From Amaurobius ferox (Eukaryota > Arthropoda > Arachnida > Araneae > Amaurobiidae), in assembly GCA_951213105.1 (NCBI GenBank), contig OX578153.1, forward strand, positions 55,552,020 to 55,616,019: a stretch of 64,000 nt of DNA. The letters run 5' to 3'. This document shows positions 44,725 to 54,600 of the stretch, one piece after another. Made by a program: the position numbers and the translations under genes. The notes below the pieces were generated by a model. The model searched no databases. It saw nothing but the letters and a program-made list of their open reading frames with translations, and was not told the DNA's origin. Every line of letters begins with the position of its first letter. Position 1 is the stretch's first letter.

Positions 44725-46040
44725 CAGTATTGTGGCAATTAATTGAGAAATGTCATTTTTTTCGTTTTATCACACGTAAGCTTAGGAAGAAGCACTCCAA
44801 ATTAGCTCAGAGTTCAAATTGCAGTTATTATCAAAGTAGCAGGTGTTCGCATGCACCTGGTAAGTAGCAGGTGTTTAAATTCCTCCGCCAGGTGGCAGGT
44901 GTTCCTCAGTGGTAGTTTCTCAGTTGTTGCGGGGCTCATTAGCGTCATGGATATCAGCGCGGAAACACGTGCTAAAGTGATTGCGCTTAGAGAACACACT
45001 TCTAAGACCTTCGAAGAAATAGGTAAAATATGTGGAGTGAGTACAGCAAGTGTCGGGAGGATCTGGAAGCGGTTTCAGGAAACAGGAAATGCTGGAACCA
45101 ACCGCTCTGGAAGATGAGGCCGAAAAAGATCAACTTCGACTCGTGACGACAAAACTTTACATCGAATGAGTGTTAAAAATCCTCGATTAACCAGTTTTGA
45201 CCTGTCATGGTGGCAGCTTGTGTTGATATTGCACCTTCAACAGTGCGATACAGGCTGTTAGAACGCGGACGGAGAGCACGTCGACCGTACAAGAAGCAGC
45301 TTCTGACGCTTCGCATGAAGAAAAAAAGGTTGGAATGGGCACGAAAATACAAAACATGGACTGAGAAGGACTGGGAGAAAGTTCTCTTTTCTGACAAACA
45401 CATTTTGTGGTTCAGGGATTTAGATCTATGTTCGTGAGAAGGAGCCAAGGAGAACCTCTCAATCAGCACCACATCAATCAAGCACCCAAGCATCCGCCCA
45501 AAAAGATGTTTTGGGGTTGTTTCAGCGTTTTGGGGACATAATCTCTTCTTCCCGTAGAGGGAATGATGAACAGTGCCAGTTACGAAGTCATATTGACCCG
45601 AAAAGTGCTTCCAACCATGGCTAAACTGTGCCCGAACGGAGATTGCGTTTTCCAACAAGACAGCCCGCCATGTCACACTTCGAAGCGAATCAAAAATTTC
45701 TGCTCAAAAAAAATATTACCGTACTGGATTGGCCCGGGAATTCACCAGACTTGAATCCCATAGAAAATTTGTGGGCTATTGTCAAAAAACGGCTTCACAA
45801 ATTGGACTGTACGACGATGGACAAGCTAATTTCGGCCGTTATTGACATATGGTTCAGAGACGTTGAAATTAAAACTACATGTGCTAGTCTAGTACATTCC
45901 ATGCCGAAACGCGTCTGTGATGTTATCAAGTCTCGGGGAGGTCATATCACTTATTAGTTTTAAATGTATCCATAGAAAACTTGAATAAAACTGAATTTTA
46001 TAAAAAAAACTGCATTTCTCAATTAATTGCCACAATACTG
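44725..46040 (+). mobile_element. Tc1-like transposon inserted in the 5' LTR, 28-bp perfect inverted repeats
   Basis: Both ends carry the same 28-bp inverted repeat, starting CAGTATTGTGGCAATTAATT (44725-44752 and 46013-46040), and the duplicated TA lies outside (44723-44724, 46041-46042). The uninterrupted site is seen in the 3' LTR (GAAATAGCACG). The insertion therefore postdates the retroelement. Size fits a full-length Tc1-type element. Confidence 0.97.
44947..45957 (+). pseudogene. Tc1-like transposase (several lesions)
   Basis: DDE transposase of the Tc1 type. The N-terminal paired-type helix-turn-helix is clean (MDISAETRAKVIALREHTSK ... ICGVSTASVGRIWKRFQETG). A TGA near 45115 and shifts near 45205, 45435, 45560 and 45680 break the rest. 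Catalytic regions remain readable: LFSDKHILWF (first Asp), VFQQDSPPCHTSKRI (second Asp; the usual motif is QQDNAPxH), and WPGNSPDLNPIENLW (third residue, Glu). The C-terminus VIKSRGGHITY is typical. Because it sits inside a young LTR yet is broken, it was probably mobilised by enzyme from another copy, or decayed fast. Confidence 0.9.
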
Positions 46041-46539
46041 TAGCACGAATATGCACGTAACACAAAGAGAAAAGGTAACCAACTTTCAGTTGTCACTATT
46101 AGCACGGAAGGCACACCTTTAACAATTATTAAATTAATTGACTACCAGTTCGTATGAGTAGACCATATGAACGAGTTCGTAATATTGAACTATAAGAACT
46201 ATTCTTTATCGATTGTTTAAAGGAAACTGTTTTTAAGAAATTTAAATCAAAGTTATTATGTGTGTAAATATATATATAGATATTAATGTAATATTGTCAG
46301 TATTATGTGTCTTTTAATAATTGATTTAATTATAGCATAGTTACTCCAGATACAATAGATATCTATTAAGTAAAATATTAAAATAAATTGAGCAATTAAG
46401 CATGTGTATTTCTTTACGTTTTGTGTGTTCGTATTCCGAGCTTGAGAACCGGGAGCTTACATGCTCCACCCTTAGTGGCGGCATCATAGGTAAGTCCTAT
46501 ACAGGTAATTTTTGATAAGGACAATTTTACCTTATGACA

Positions 46540-46867
46540 TGATGTCGCCGTACGAATTGGTGCCGTATGTGGTCAAGCTCGGAGAGAATTAATTTTCATA
46601 AGAGAAAGTAAAAAATATAAGTAAAAGGCAAAATTAAATTTAATAATAAGTTTAAATATAATATTAAATTTAATAATGAGTTTGAATATTAAAGTGAATT
46701 TAATAATAAGTGGAATGTAATATTGAATTTAACAATGAATTTAATAATGAGATATAACTCAGTAGAATGATAAGAAAATGCATGAAAATGATAATTTAAA
46801 TATGTATTATATGATTGTATATATATGTATGTATTAGCATAAATATTTAATATAGAGTCAGAATTGT
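46540..46867 (+). other. Young Gypsy element: primer-binding site and leader
   Basis: Directly after the 5' LTR comes TGATGTCGCCGTACGAATTG, then TGGTGCCGTATG; one of these should hold the tRNA primer site, but I cannot match a tRNA 3' end with confidence. The leader has a short repeated motif (AATTTAATAATAAGTTTAAA variants, about 46630-46740). No gene. Confidence 0.6.
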
Positions 46868-48016
46868 ATGACAGTGTATCAAATCATGGCGCCGAATAAA
46901 ACTAGGCAATTAAGTAAAAGATCGAGGCAAGATGCTCCAATTATCGATAATATACAGCAGGAGGTACATATAAATAACAGAGTAACAGATAGTTCGGCAA
47001 ATAACGCGATCCAGATACAGATGCCCGCAAATCAAGCGCAGCAAAATACATCGTTGCCAATTATGCAGATGTTGCCATCATTTGATGGACAAAAGGAAAA
47101 TAATGTCAATTTCTTTATCATACAATTTAAGGAAATAGCGGAGTTAATATCATGGTCCGAACAAGAGAAAATTATAATTGTCAAATCAAGATTAAAGGGA
47201 AAGGCTCAACAATTTCTAGCAGAAAATATTGCCCTGCAAAAGGAAAAATCATATGAAAAATTCATGGAGTTATTAAAAAACAAATTTGAAAGGAAACAAA
47301 CATTAGTGCAAAAACACAACAATTTTAACAATCTGAAACATTTACCAAATATGACAATTAAGGAGCTTGCACAAAAAATCGAAAACCAGGCGATAATTTT
47401 TCTAGAAGTAGATGAAACTATGGACGCAAATGTAAAAAAAATTACAGAGAAAATTAAACTCACCAAATTTTTACAGATAGTCAGAGAAGATTTAAGAACA
47501 GAAATAAAAAAAAATGATCCGAAAACTTTTGAGGAAGCAGTGAGAATAGCTGAAGTAATAGAATCCGCATTGGAGGTACAAAATGATTGTGTAAATAGTA
47601 TTGATGTAGAAAATAAAATAAGTGAGAATCTGGAAATAAATCATGTAAAAACGGAAAATACTGCAGAAAACCCGCCACAGAAATTCTGTATAGCGTGTGG
47701 TCGTAACAATCACTGGATGTCCGAATGCTATATGCTTCATAAAGTACAAGACAATTTAAAAAGGGCGATGACAAATGGAAATAACATTCAGGAAACTACC
47801 AATTTTCAACAAAGACCCACTAATCAAAATAATTATGCACACTATAGTAGGGCGAATTTCAGAAGAGGTAATTTCATAAATAACCGGGGAATACGGCGGC
47901 GTGCAGGAAATAACAACAGACAATTTCAAAGTAATAACAGAAGATCATATCAGAATAATGGACCACATTATGAAAGCAATCATAGGCAATATCAGAATAA
48001 TGAATATTTAAACTAG
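46868..48016 (+). CDS. Young Gypsy element: Gag with one CCHC knuckle
   Basis: An intact frame of 382 codons. Gag packages the RNA genome and forms the particle. A Gln/Asn-rich N-terminus leads to LPSFDGQKENNVNFFIIQFK and KEIAELISWSEQEKIIIVKS, the start of the Gypsy capsid domain (about residues 73-230). A zinc knuckle follows at about 276-289, CIACGRNNHWMSEC (C-x2-C-x4-H-x4-C), and the tail is Asn/Arg/Tyr-rich (NNRGIRRRAGNNNR). The ATG at 46868 is first; MAPNKTRQLSKRS seven codons on is an alternative start. The pol frame opens at 48012, in the +1 frame, overlapping the last codons of gag. Confidence 0.92.
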   Translation: MTVYQIMAPNKTRQLSKRSRQDAPIIDNIQQEVHINNRVTDSSANNAIQIQMPANQAQQNTSLPIMQMLPSFDGQKENNVNFFIIQFKEIAELISWSEQEKIIIVKSRLKGKAQQFLAENIALQKEKSYEKFMELLKNKFERKQTLVQKHNNFNNLKHLPNMTIKELAQKIENQAIIFLEVDETMDANVKKITEKIKLTKFLQIVREDLRTEIKKNDPKTFEEAVRIAEVIESALEVQNDCVNSIDVENKISENLEINHVKTENTAENPPQKFCIACGRNNHWMSECYMLHKVQDNLKRAMTNGNNIQETTNFQQRPTNQNNYAHYSRANFRRGNFINNRGIRRRAGNNNRQFQSNNRRSYQNNGPHYESNHRQYQNNEYLN

Positions 48017-50390
48017 AAAGGGACCTCGAAATAAAAGACATATAGAAAGTTATAAGGCATCAAATAAGGATTCGATATCCCATAAAATTGCAAATAAAAT
48101 TGATAACGATGCACAAAATTCAAATGAACATTTACTTAATTCAACATATGGACAGAGTGACGCATTGCCAATGATTAACATAAATTTTGAGAACATAAAA
48201 ACAGTGGCTCTCATAGATAGTGGCGCAAGTGTCAGTTTATTATCAGATAGAATTTTTCAAAAAATCAAAAATAAAATTAAAATTAACTATTTATCTAGAC
48301 AAGTTAAAATACAGACTATGACCAAAGAAAACATTCAATTTTCAAAATGCATAAGCTTCAGCTTTAAAATTGAAAACAAAAGATGCAAAAATTCATTTTT
48401 CATAACTAAACAATTAAACAACACACCCTATGAAATAATCTTAGGATTTGATTTTCTCAAAAATCATCATGCCATAATTGACACAAATAAATTAATATTA
48501 AAGTTTGTCAAAGAATCCATATCTATACCATTTCAAGACAAAAATCAGAAAAAAGCACAGCAACCAGAAAATAATAATACAAGAGTTGAACATATTCAAT
48601 GCTTAAATGCAAGCTTAGCGCATAAAATTAAATTACTCCCTCAAGAAACAAAATCAATAAAATTAAAATTAAATGAAAACTATTTTGAGGATAAGGAGGT
48701 ATTGTTAAATATTACAAATTCATTAAAAGATTTACACGCTGAGCATTCTTTACATTATGTAAATAATAGAAAATTTATTTCTACTCTATTAACAAACAAA
48801 ACAGAAGAAGAAATTCAACTTAATAAAAATATGATAGTAGGTACTGTAACACCGCAATTTGAAATTATAGAACAAAAACATAATAATGATAAAATTTTAC
48901 AAATTAACAACATAGAAAGCTTAAATAACCCACAAAAAATTGATATTTCAGCGTTACGAAAAGCGGAATTAACACCGCAAGATTTTAAACTAGATCACTT
49001 ACAAGAAAATGAAAAACATATATTGCTAAAATTACTGTTACAAAATTATGATGTATTTTCGAAATCATACAAAACGCTGGGAATGACGGAAGAAATAGTA
49101 CCGGAATTTAATTTACTACACCAGTACCCAATACAGTGTAAACCTTATCCCTTGCCAAAAATGTTAAAACCTGTACTCGAAAGTGAGATAAAACAATTGT
49201 GTGAAGCAGGAATAATTGAAAAGTCTAACAGTAACTACGCCTTCCCATGCCTATTAATTAAGAAAAAAAGCAATTTTAATAATAGTCATACAGATAAAGT
49301 ACAAAAGTATCGTTTAGCCGTAGATTATAAATTGTTAAATCAAATTACTGAATTACTGCCCGTAAATATTGGTAAAATCAGCGACATTCTGCACAACATC
49401 GCAGGCCACAAATTGTACACGGTGATAGACTTAAAGTCCGCGTTTTTTCAAATAAAAATCAAACCGGAGGATAGTTTCCGATTAAATATCATAACAAATG
49501 ATGGCTCCTATAGACCTAATAGATTACCTTTTGGGGCAAAAAACTCATCAGCATATTTCTCATTATTAATGATGAAATGCTTAGGAGACTTAAAAGATCA
49601 GAAAATTGAATTTTATTTAGATGATATTGTAATTGCCGCAAATTCATTCGAGAAAATGTTGGAGAAATTGAAAACGGTATTTTCGAGATTAGCTAAATTT
49701 GGTTTAACCATTGACCCTTCAAAATTACAAATGTGTAAAGAGAACATTAAATTTCTAGGATTTAAGATAAGTAAGGAAGGCATAACACCTTCAGATGATA
49801 ATGTACAGAAAATAACGAATTTCCCTGTGCCAACGACAGTAAAAAAAGTAAAATCATTTTTAGGTTTATGTAATTATTTTAGGCAGATCATACCAAATTT
49901 TTCTGAACTATGCAATCCATTAATTGAGTTAACAAAGAAAGATGAGAAATTTATATGGACGGAGAAATGCGAAGAAGCGTTTGTAACATTGCAAAACGCG
50001 ATTTTATCGAAACCGGTAGTCAAGGCAGCTGATATGTCAAAGCCGCTCTATTTGTCGACTGACTGTTCAAAAGCAGCCGCGTCAGGAATTTTACTTCAAT
50101 CAGTCAATGGAAATTTTCATCCTATCGAGTATTATAGCAGGAAACTTTCAGACAGTGAAAAGAAATATCCGAGCATGAAGCTAGAATTGTTAGCAATTCA
50201 CGACGCTATAATACATTTCAAAGATTTTTTATATGGTACGCACTTCACAATTTTTACGGACTCTAAAGCTTTAACTCACTACATACACTTAGAAAATCAA
50301 AATTCTGATTTAATCGCAAGATGGTTATTAAATTTACAACAATATTCTTTCGATATAAAATACATTAAAGGACAAGATAATTCCATGTGA
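48012..50390 (+). CDS. Young Gypsy element: Pol with protease, reverse transcriptase and RNase H, no integrase
   Basis: The frame opens at 48012 at the gag stop, so +1 frameshifting is the likely mode of expression; the first non-ATG start track is at 48165. Domains in order: aspartic protease VALIDSGASVSLLSD with ILGFDFLKNHHAIID; RT with YRLAVDYKLLNQI, VIDLKSAFFQIK (motif A Asp), GSYRPNRLPFGAKNS and FYLDDIVIAANS (YLDD, about residue 483 from 48165); connection FLGLCNYFRQIIPNFS; RNase H with PLYLSTDCSKAA, MKLELLAIHDA and FTDSKALTHY. It stops at KGQDNSM, where related elements continue into the integrase, so the integrase gene is entirely missing. Confidence 0.93.
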   Translation, partial: TRKGPRNKRHIESYKASNKDSISHKIANKIDNDAQNSNEHLLNSTYGQSDALPMININFENIKTVALIDSGASVSLLSDRIFQKIKNKIKINYLSRQVKIQTMTKENIQFSKCISFSFKIENKRCKNSFFITKQLNNTPYEIILGFDFLKNHHAIIDTNKLILKFVKESISIPFQDKNQKKAQQPENNNTRVEHIQCLNASLAHKIKLLPQETKSIKLKLNENYFEDKEVLLNITNSLKDLHAEHSLHYVNNRKFISTLLTNKTEEEIQLNKNMIVGTVTPQFEIIEQKHNNDKILQINNIESLNNPQKIDISALRKAELTPQDFKLDHLQENEKHILLKLLLQNYDVFSKSYKTLGMTEEIVPEFNLLHQYPIQCKPYPLPKMLKPVLESEIKQLCEAGIIEKSNSNYAFPCLLIKKKSNFNNSHTDKVQKYRLAVDYKLLNQITELLPVNIGKISDILHNIAGHKLYTVIDLKSAFFQIKIKPEDSFRLNIITNDGSYRPNRLPFGAKNSSAYFSLLMMKCLGDLKDQKIEFYLDDIVIAANSFEKMLEKLKTVFSRLAKFGLTIDPSKLQMCKENIKFLGFKISKEGITPSDDNVQKITNFPVPTTVKKVKSFLGLCNYFRQIIPNFSELCNPLIELTKKDEKFIWTEKCEEAFVTLQNAILSKPVVKAADMSKPLYLSTDCSKAAASGILLQSVNGNFHPIEYYSRKLSDSEKKYPSMKLELLAIHDAIIHFKDFLYGTHFTIFTDSKALTHYIHLENQNSDLIARWLLNLQQYSFDIKYIKGQDNSM

Positions 50391-50740
50391 CAATAAGGTG
50401 TCTTCCGTGCTCATGATAATTCCATGTGACGATATAGTGTGCCTTCCGAACAGTGATAATTTCTTCATGTGCAGCAGTATATGTGTTACCAAGTACGATG
50501 GTGTATCTTCCGAACAGTGAGTTCCTTCATTTTAGTGACATGTCGGTTGTAATGCACCGATATATGTATGTCAATGTTACAATATAGTGTGTCTTACATG
50601 CGGTGATCTGCATTTCTGTGACAGATATATGTGCAGTGGATCAAAGCAACATTTCCACAGTGGCCGCAATGTGTACACATATGTATTCAGTGCAATGTTT
50701 ACCGTGTGCTGAAATTTTCTCTATGCAAGGGGGGATATCA
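50391..50740 (+). other. Young Gypsy element: deletion scar, 3' untranslated region and polypurine tract
   Basis: Starts at the pol stop. GATAATTCCATGTGAC occurs at 50376-50391 and again at about 50414-50429, suggesting the integrase was lost between short direct repeats; the segment in between repeats GTGTCTTCCGTGC-like sequence several times. The purine tract GCAAGGGGGGAT lies just before the 3' LTR and would prime plus-strand synthesis. Confidence 0.75.
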
Positions 50741-51653
50741 TGTAACACAATATTTGTATTACAGGTTTCCACCCCAATTACGGATGCCAACCTAGCCATT
50801 TTGCAATTCCAATTGCGGATGCCAACCTAGCTAATGAGCTATTTAAATGCTGCGGAGGGAGCCAATGGCAATACAAACATAAATAAGCAGCGCATCCCCT
50901 TCTTCACTTCAACGAATCAACAACGACACTACAATGTGAAAAGAAAAAGGTTTGAGAGAATGTTCTAGAACTTTCCGAGAGATGCAATTTCGACAGCGTC
51001 CTAGACGCACCTGAAGTTTTTTTAGTCGACTTAAAACTTTCGAACGAGTCAGCATCATGTTTTATTGGGTTTGTGAAAAGTGTCTATAGAATGTGAGCAA
51101 CAAAATGGTAGCGAGTGCAGTTAGATGTGTAACGGTTTTCCTACATCATTGAAATAGCACGAATATGCACGTAACACAAAGAGAAAAGGTAACCAACTTT
51201 CAATTGTCACTATTAGCACGGAAGGCACACCTTTAACAATTATTAAATTAATTGACTACCAGTTCGTATGAGTAGACCATATGAACGAGTTCGTAATATT
51301 GAACTATAAGAACTATTCTTTATCGATTGTTTAAAGGAAACTGTTTTTAAGAAATTTAAATCAAAGTTATTATGTGTGTAAATATATATATAGATATTAA
51401 TGTAATATTGTCAGTATTATGTGTCTTTTAATAATTGATTTAATTATAGCATAGTTACTCCAGATACAATAGATATCTATTAAGTAAAATATTAAAATAA
51501 ATTGAGCAATTAAGCATGTGTATTTCTTTACGTTTTGTGTGTTCGTATTCCGAGCTTGAGAACCGGGAGCTTACATGCTCCACCCTTAGTGGCGGCATCA
51601 TAGGTAAGTCCTATACAGGTAATTTTTGATAAGGACAATTTTACCTTATGACA
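50741..51653 (+). repeat. 3' LTR of the young Gypsy element (913 bp)
   Basis: TGTAACACAATATTTG to TTTACCTTATGACA, uninterrupted. Near-identity to the 5' LTR marks a recent insertion. It preserves the empty target of the Tc1-like transposon (GAAATAGCACG, about 51153-51163). Confidence 0.96.
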
Positions 51654-52370
51654 CTAAGAAAAAAATTAAATTTTGAAAGTAGTCAAGACGGCATAAGTCC
51701 CACGGAAAGTAATATTAGAAAAATTACCTCTTTCCCCAGACCTAAAAGTTTACGAAAGCTAAAGTGATTCTTGGGAGTCTGTAATTCCTATAGGAATTCA
51801 ATAAATGATTATACAAATCTTACAGCGGTACTCTCGGACTTGACACAAAAAGGGAAGGAATTTGAATGGGATAGCAAGTGTGAGGAGGCGTTCCAAAGGT
51901 TGCAAAATTGTCTTTTTGAGAAACCGTTGCTAATTCACCCAAATTTTGAACAAGATTTTTACCTCAATACGGACGCAAGCGTGTTGTCTTTAGGAGACTG
52001 TCTTGTTGTCTTAAAATTCCATCTATTTTACGGAGATGGAATTTTAAAGTTTATAGCATATTTTAGTAGAAAGCTAAGCCCGCAAGAACAAAGATACCCT
52101 GCAATTAAAACCGAATTACTGGCAATCCATCAAAGTATGGCTTTTTTTAGAAATTTCCTGTACGGAAGAAATTTTTTTGTTTTATATGACCACAAACACT
52201 TAGGAAAACATTTAAAACTTCAGAACTCACCTACGGTAGTGCAACGCTGGTTACTGCACATTTCCGAATTCAAATTTGACTTCATACATATCTCTGGAAA
52301 AGACAAACTATTATGTGATTATTTGAGTAGAGAGGATTTTAAAGGGAATCATAATAAAAACCAATCATAA
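51654..52370 (+). pseudogene. Old Gypsy element: RT connection and RNase H, second half
   Basis: Continues the element broken at 44309. After a short stretch with a stop near 51765 the frame 51771-52370 shows FLGVCNSYRN, FEWDSKCEEAFQRLQNCLFE, FYLNTDASVLSLGDCL (first RNase H Asp), IAYFSRKLSPQEQRYPAIK, KTELLAIHQSM (Glu), FFVLYDHKHLGKHL (second Asp) and FIHISGKDKLLCDYLSRE. This is a complete RNase H in order. AAGAAAAAAATTA occurs on both sides of the young insertion, perhaps by chance. The enzyme removes RNA from RNA/DNA hybrids during reverse transcription. Confidence 0.85.
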
Positions 52371-53720
52371 CAAAGAGGAGAAAAATACGGAAAATGCCAA
52401 CACACTCGCTGAAATCCCAACGTTAGAGAATATTTTGGAATAACAACTTAAAGATGCTGAATTACTGGAAATCAAAAATAAACTAAACACCAATGAACAG
52501 AAACCAAGCAAAGATTACGAGGCTTTCTACATAGACAGCGAATCCAACTTAATCATGCACATAGGAAATTGGAATACAACTTAATCATGCACATAGGAAA
52601 TTGGAATACTTACACAATACTTACATTGGAATACTATTTATGCACATAGGAAATGCACATAGGAAATTGAATAAAACGATCATCATTCCAAGAACCCTAC
52701 AGAGACAAATCTTAACCATGACACATGTCACGCACACGGGGATAGATAAGACATTTAAATTATTATCAGACATGTACTACTGTAGTGGGATGTACGCCGA
52801 CGTACACAATTTTGTTCTCTCATGCAAACTATGCAGAGCAAGGACGAGGGCTTTACAGGACGGCCCGTTCGGTCGGACACCAATTCCGCCGGGTCCCGCG
52901 TAGGCTCTGTCAACGGATATCGTGTGTCTCTTCCCACCCAGCGTAAATAATAATCGGTACGCGCTTTCGATATTGGGCCAATTTTCTAAACACGTTCAAT
53001 TTTATTCAATTCCAAATATTAAGGCAGAAACTGTGGCATATAGACTCTAACATCACATTGCGATTTTTGGCAGACCATATGCTATCTTGTCAGACCGGGA
53101 AGTTCAATACACATCTGACGTGTACAAACATATAACAGAAAAACTACAAATTGCCACGAGATTAAGCTCAGTACAAACCCCGTTCGTAAATGGGATAGCC
53201 AAAAAATAAACAGTCCGCTCAAATATATGTGTATAAGTGCGCTAACAAACATTTCTCCATATTGAACACCGCAGTACAGGTTCACTTAATGATATATAAC
53301 AACACCATACACGCTTCTACAAAGGAATCTCCAATATTTTTTATGTTTGCGAGAGACATTCCAACGTTATTTTAGACGACACCAACAGAAACAATTCCTG
53401 ATCACCAAGAAAACATAGCAAGAAGAATAACTCTCATGAACAACACATATAGAGTTGCGACCAAAACCCTATTGGTTGTTAAAGGAAAACAAGAAAGTCA
53501 ACAATTCGCCAATGCAAAGAACCGCTCACTAGAAATAGGCAACCTAGTATTTCTAAAAATTCACACAAATTTAAAAAAGCCCAGTAGATAGGACCGTTAT
53601 TGTCTTAGAAAAATCTACAGATTCGTCTACGAAATTAAAGAAGTCAACAAACTGTTTGCCAAGTCCATCAAAGCGCATATTGAAAGGCTAAGACACCTTA
53701 TTGAAAGAAAGCAGCATTAA
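52371..53720 (+). pseudogene. Old Gypsy element: integrase
   Basis: A decayed integrase. The HHCC zinc-binding domain is readable at 52718-52840: HVTHTGIDKTFKLLSDMYYC then FVLSCKLCRARTR. The core begins near 52910 in other frames: DIVCLFPPSVN, RYALSILGQFSKHVQFYSIP, FGRPYAILSDREVQYTSDV (second Asp) and TPFVNGIAKK (where the motif Glu region is altered). Several stops and shifts follow. A short direct repeat (TTGGAATACTTACACAATAC region, 52555-52660) has scrambled the linker before the zinc domain. It would insert the cDNA into the chromosome. Confidence 0.75.
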
Positions 53721-53764
53721 AAGGCACCAGAAATAAATGAAACGCCCCCACAAGCAACCATTAC

Positions 53765-54177
53765 ACCCCTTTTGCCGAGGGCCAACGGCCGTACCGTGCT
53801 GAAAACACCGGTTCTCGTTAGATCACCGAAGTCAAGCAGCATCGGGCGCGGTTAGTACTTGGTGGGTGACCACCTCGGAACACCGCGTGCTGTTGGCCAT
53901 CTCGGGTGCGGTATCCCCGTGGTTTGCGCGCTAGATTTGCACGCTACCACAAATGCCGCCGTGTTCATGCGGAGTACGATCACGTTAAACATGTGGGTCC
54001 GTAAGTCCTTCCGAGAGGTTGGTGGTAGGGGAAGGAGGGTACGGTCCCTGTGGATGCCTCCCCCACTGGGTTCCGGTCTAAATTGGGTGGCACTTCCCGG
54101 CCGTCCATACAGTTACCATACACCTTTCTGGTAGGTCGGATGATCTGGGTCTCAACAACAACAACCCCTTTTGCCGA
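53765..54177 (+). mobile_element. Full-length SINE with 5S-rRNA head and 14-bp target duplication
   Basis: The SINE proper is 53779-54163, flanked by ACCCCTTTTGCCGA at 53765-53778 and 54164-54177. The head (53781-53898) is 5S-rRNA-like, with the A-box region AAGTCAAGCAGCATCGGGC and the C-box region GGTTAGTACTTGGTGGGTG. Next come a short tRNA-box-A-like segment (GTGGTTTGCGCGCTAG), the common body, and a tail of GTCTCAACAACAACA. It inserted into the 3' region of the old Gypsy element. RNA polymerase III should read it from internal promoters; its reverse transcriptase partner is unknown. Confidence 0.93.
53781..53898 (+). ncRNA. 5S-rRNA-derived SINE head (not a functional 5S gene)
   Basis: 118 bases from GCCAACGGCCGTACC to GTGCTGTTGGCC align by eye with arthropod 5S rRNA over the full length. 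The 3' side runs directly into SINE body with no T-run terminator, and target duplications enclose the whole unit, so it is a retroposed derivative. Confidence 0.85.
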
Positions 54178-54600
54178 ATCCCATACCCAAAAACAAAAAG
54201 CAAATTCAATTTTTTCTCCGCGATGAACAGGAAATAAATAACGAGTATGCAGCCCCAAAACGAACTATGGTCCCTAATACAACAGCTGTGTTTACTAGGG
54301 GACCAACCTAGAAGAATCAGAATGAAGGGCAACAGAAAGTGGTTACTCAGATAGCCGGTTCTTTCTTGCCCACACTAAATTTTCAGCCACAGAATCTTCC
54401 CCTTTCGACAGGAGAATGCCGGAAACCCCCCGCGGAGCCGACTCCAACCAGAGATTCTACTCAAATAAAAAATAAACGTAAAGAAAGTACTAAAGTGTGT
54501 CTACCACGAAGTGTAAAGGATAGTCGAAGGACTTTACTGCCAAAACCTAGTAAACTATACATAATTATACTACTCTTAGAAATAAGTTAAAGACAGATTA
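54178..54600 (+). pseudogene. Old Gypsy element: tail of pol
   Basis: Open piece 54339-54590 encodes a Pro/Ser/Lys-rich sequence (PLSTGECRKPPAEPTPTRDS) that fits the disordered C-terminus after an integrase. The SINE lies just upstream in the same element. No LTR was recognised downstream, so the right end of the old element is undefined. Confidence 0.45.

Larger units (their letters stand above)
44309..46539 (+). repeat. 5' LTR of the young Gypsy element (913 bp plus a Tc1 insertion)
   Basis: Begins TGTAACACAATATTTG and ends TTTACCTTATGACA (TG...CA). Without the 1316-bp transposon and its duplicated TA it is 913 bp, the same as the 3' LTR at 50741; I see one base difference (G at the CTTTCAGTTG site against A). 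The first 100 bp hold an internal direct repeat (CGGATGCCAACCTAGC, twice). The flanking 5-mers are CCAAG upstream and CTAAG beyond the 3' LTR, an imperfect target duplication. Confidence 0.95.

Noticed and set aside
45173..45676. 167-codon minus-strand frame
   Set aside because: Antisense shadow of the Tc1-like transposase, whose domains are on the plus strand.
51654..51666. AAGAAAAAAATTA on both sides of the young Gypsy element as a long target duplication
   Set aside because: On the left the motif is not adjacent to the LTR; Gypsy duplications are 4-6 bp and the adjoining 5-mers (CCAAG/CTAAG) fit better, with one mismatch.
53859..54332. Frames of 80-90 codons on both strands
   Set aside because: They lie within the SINE and its flank; shadows of non-coding RNA-derived sequence.
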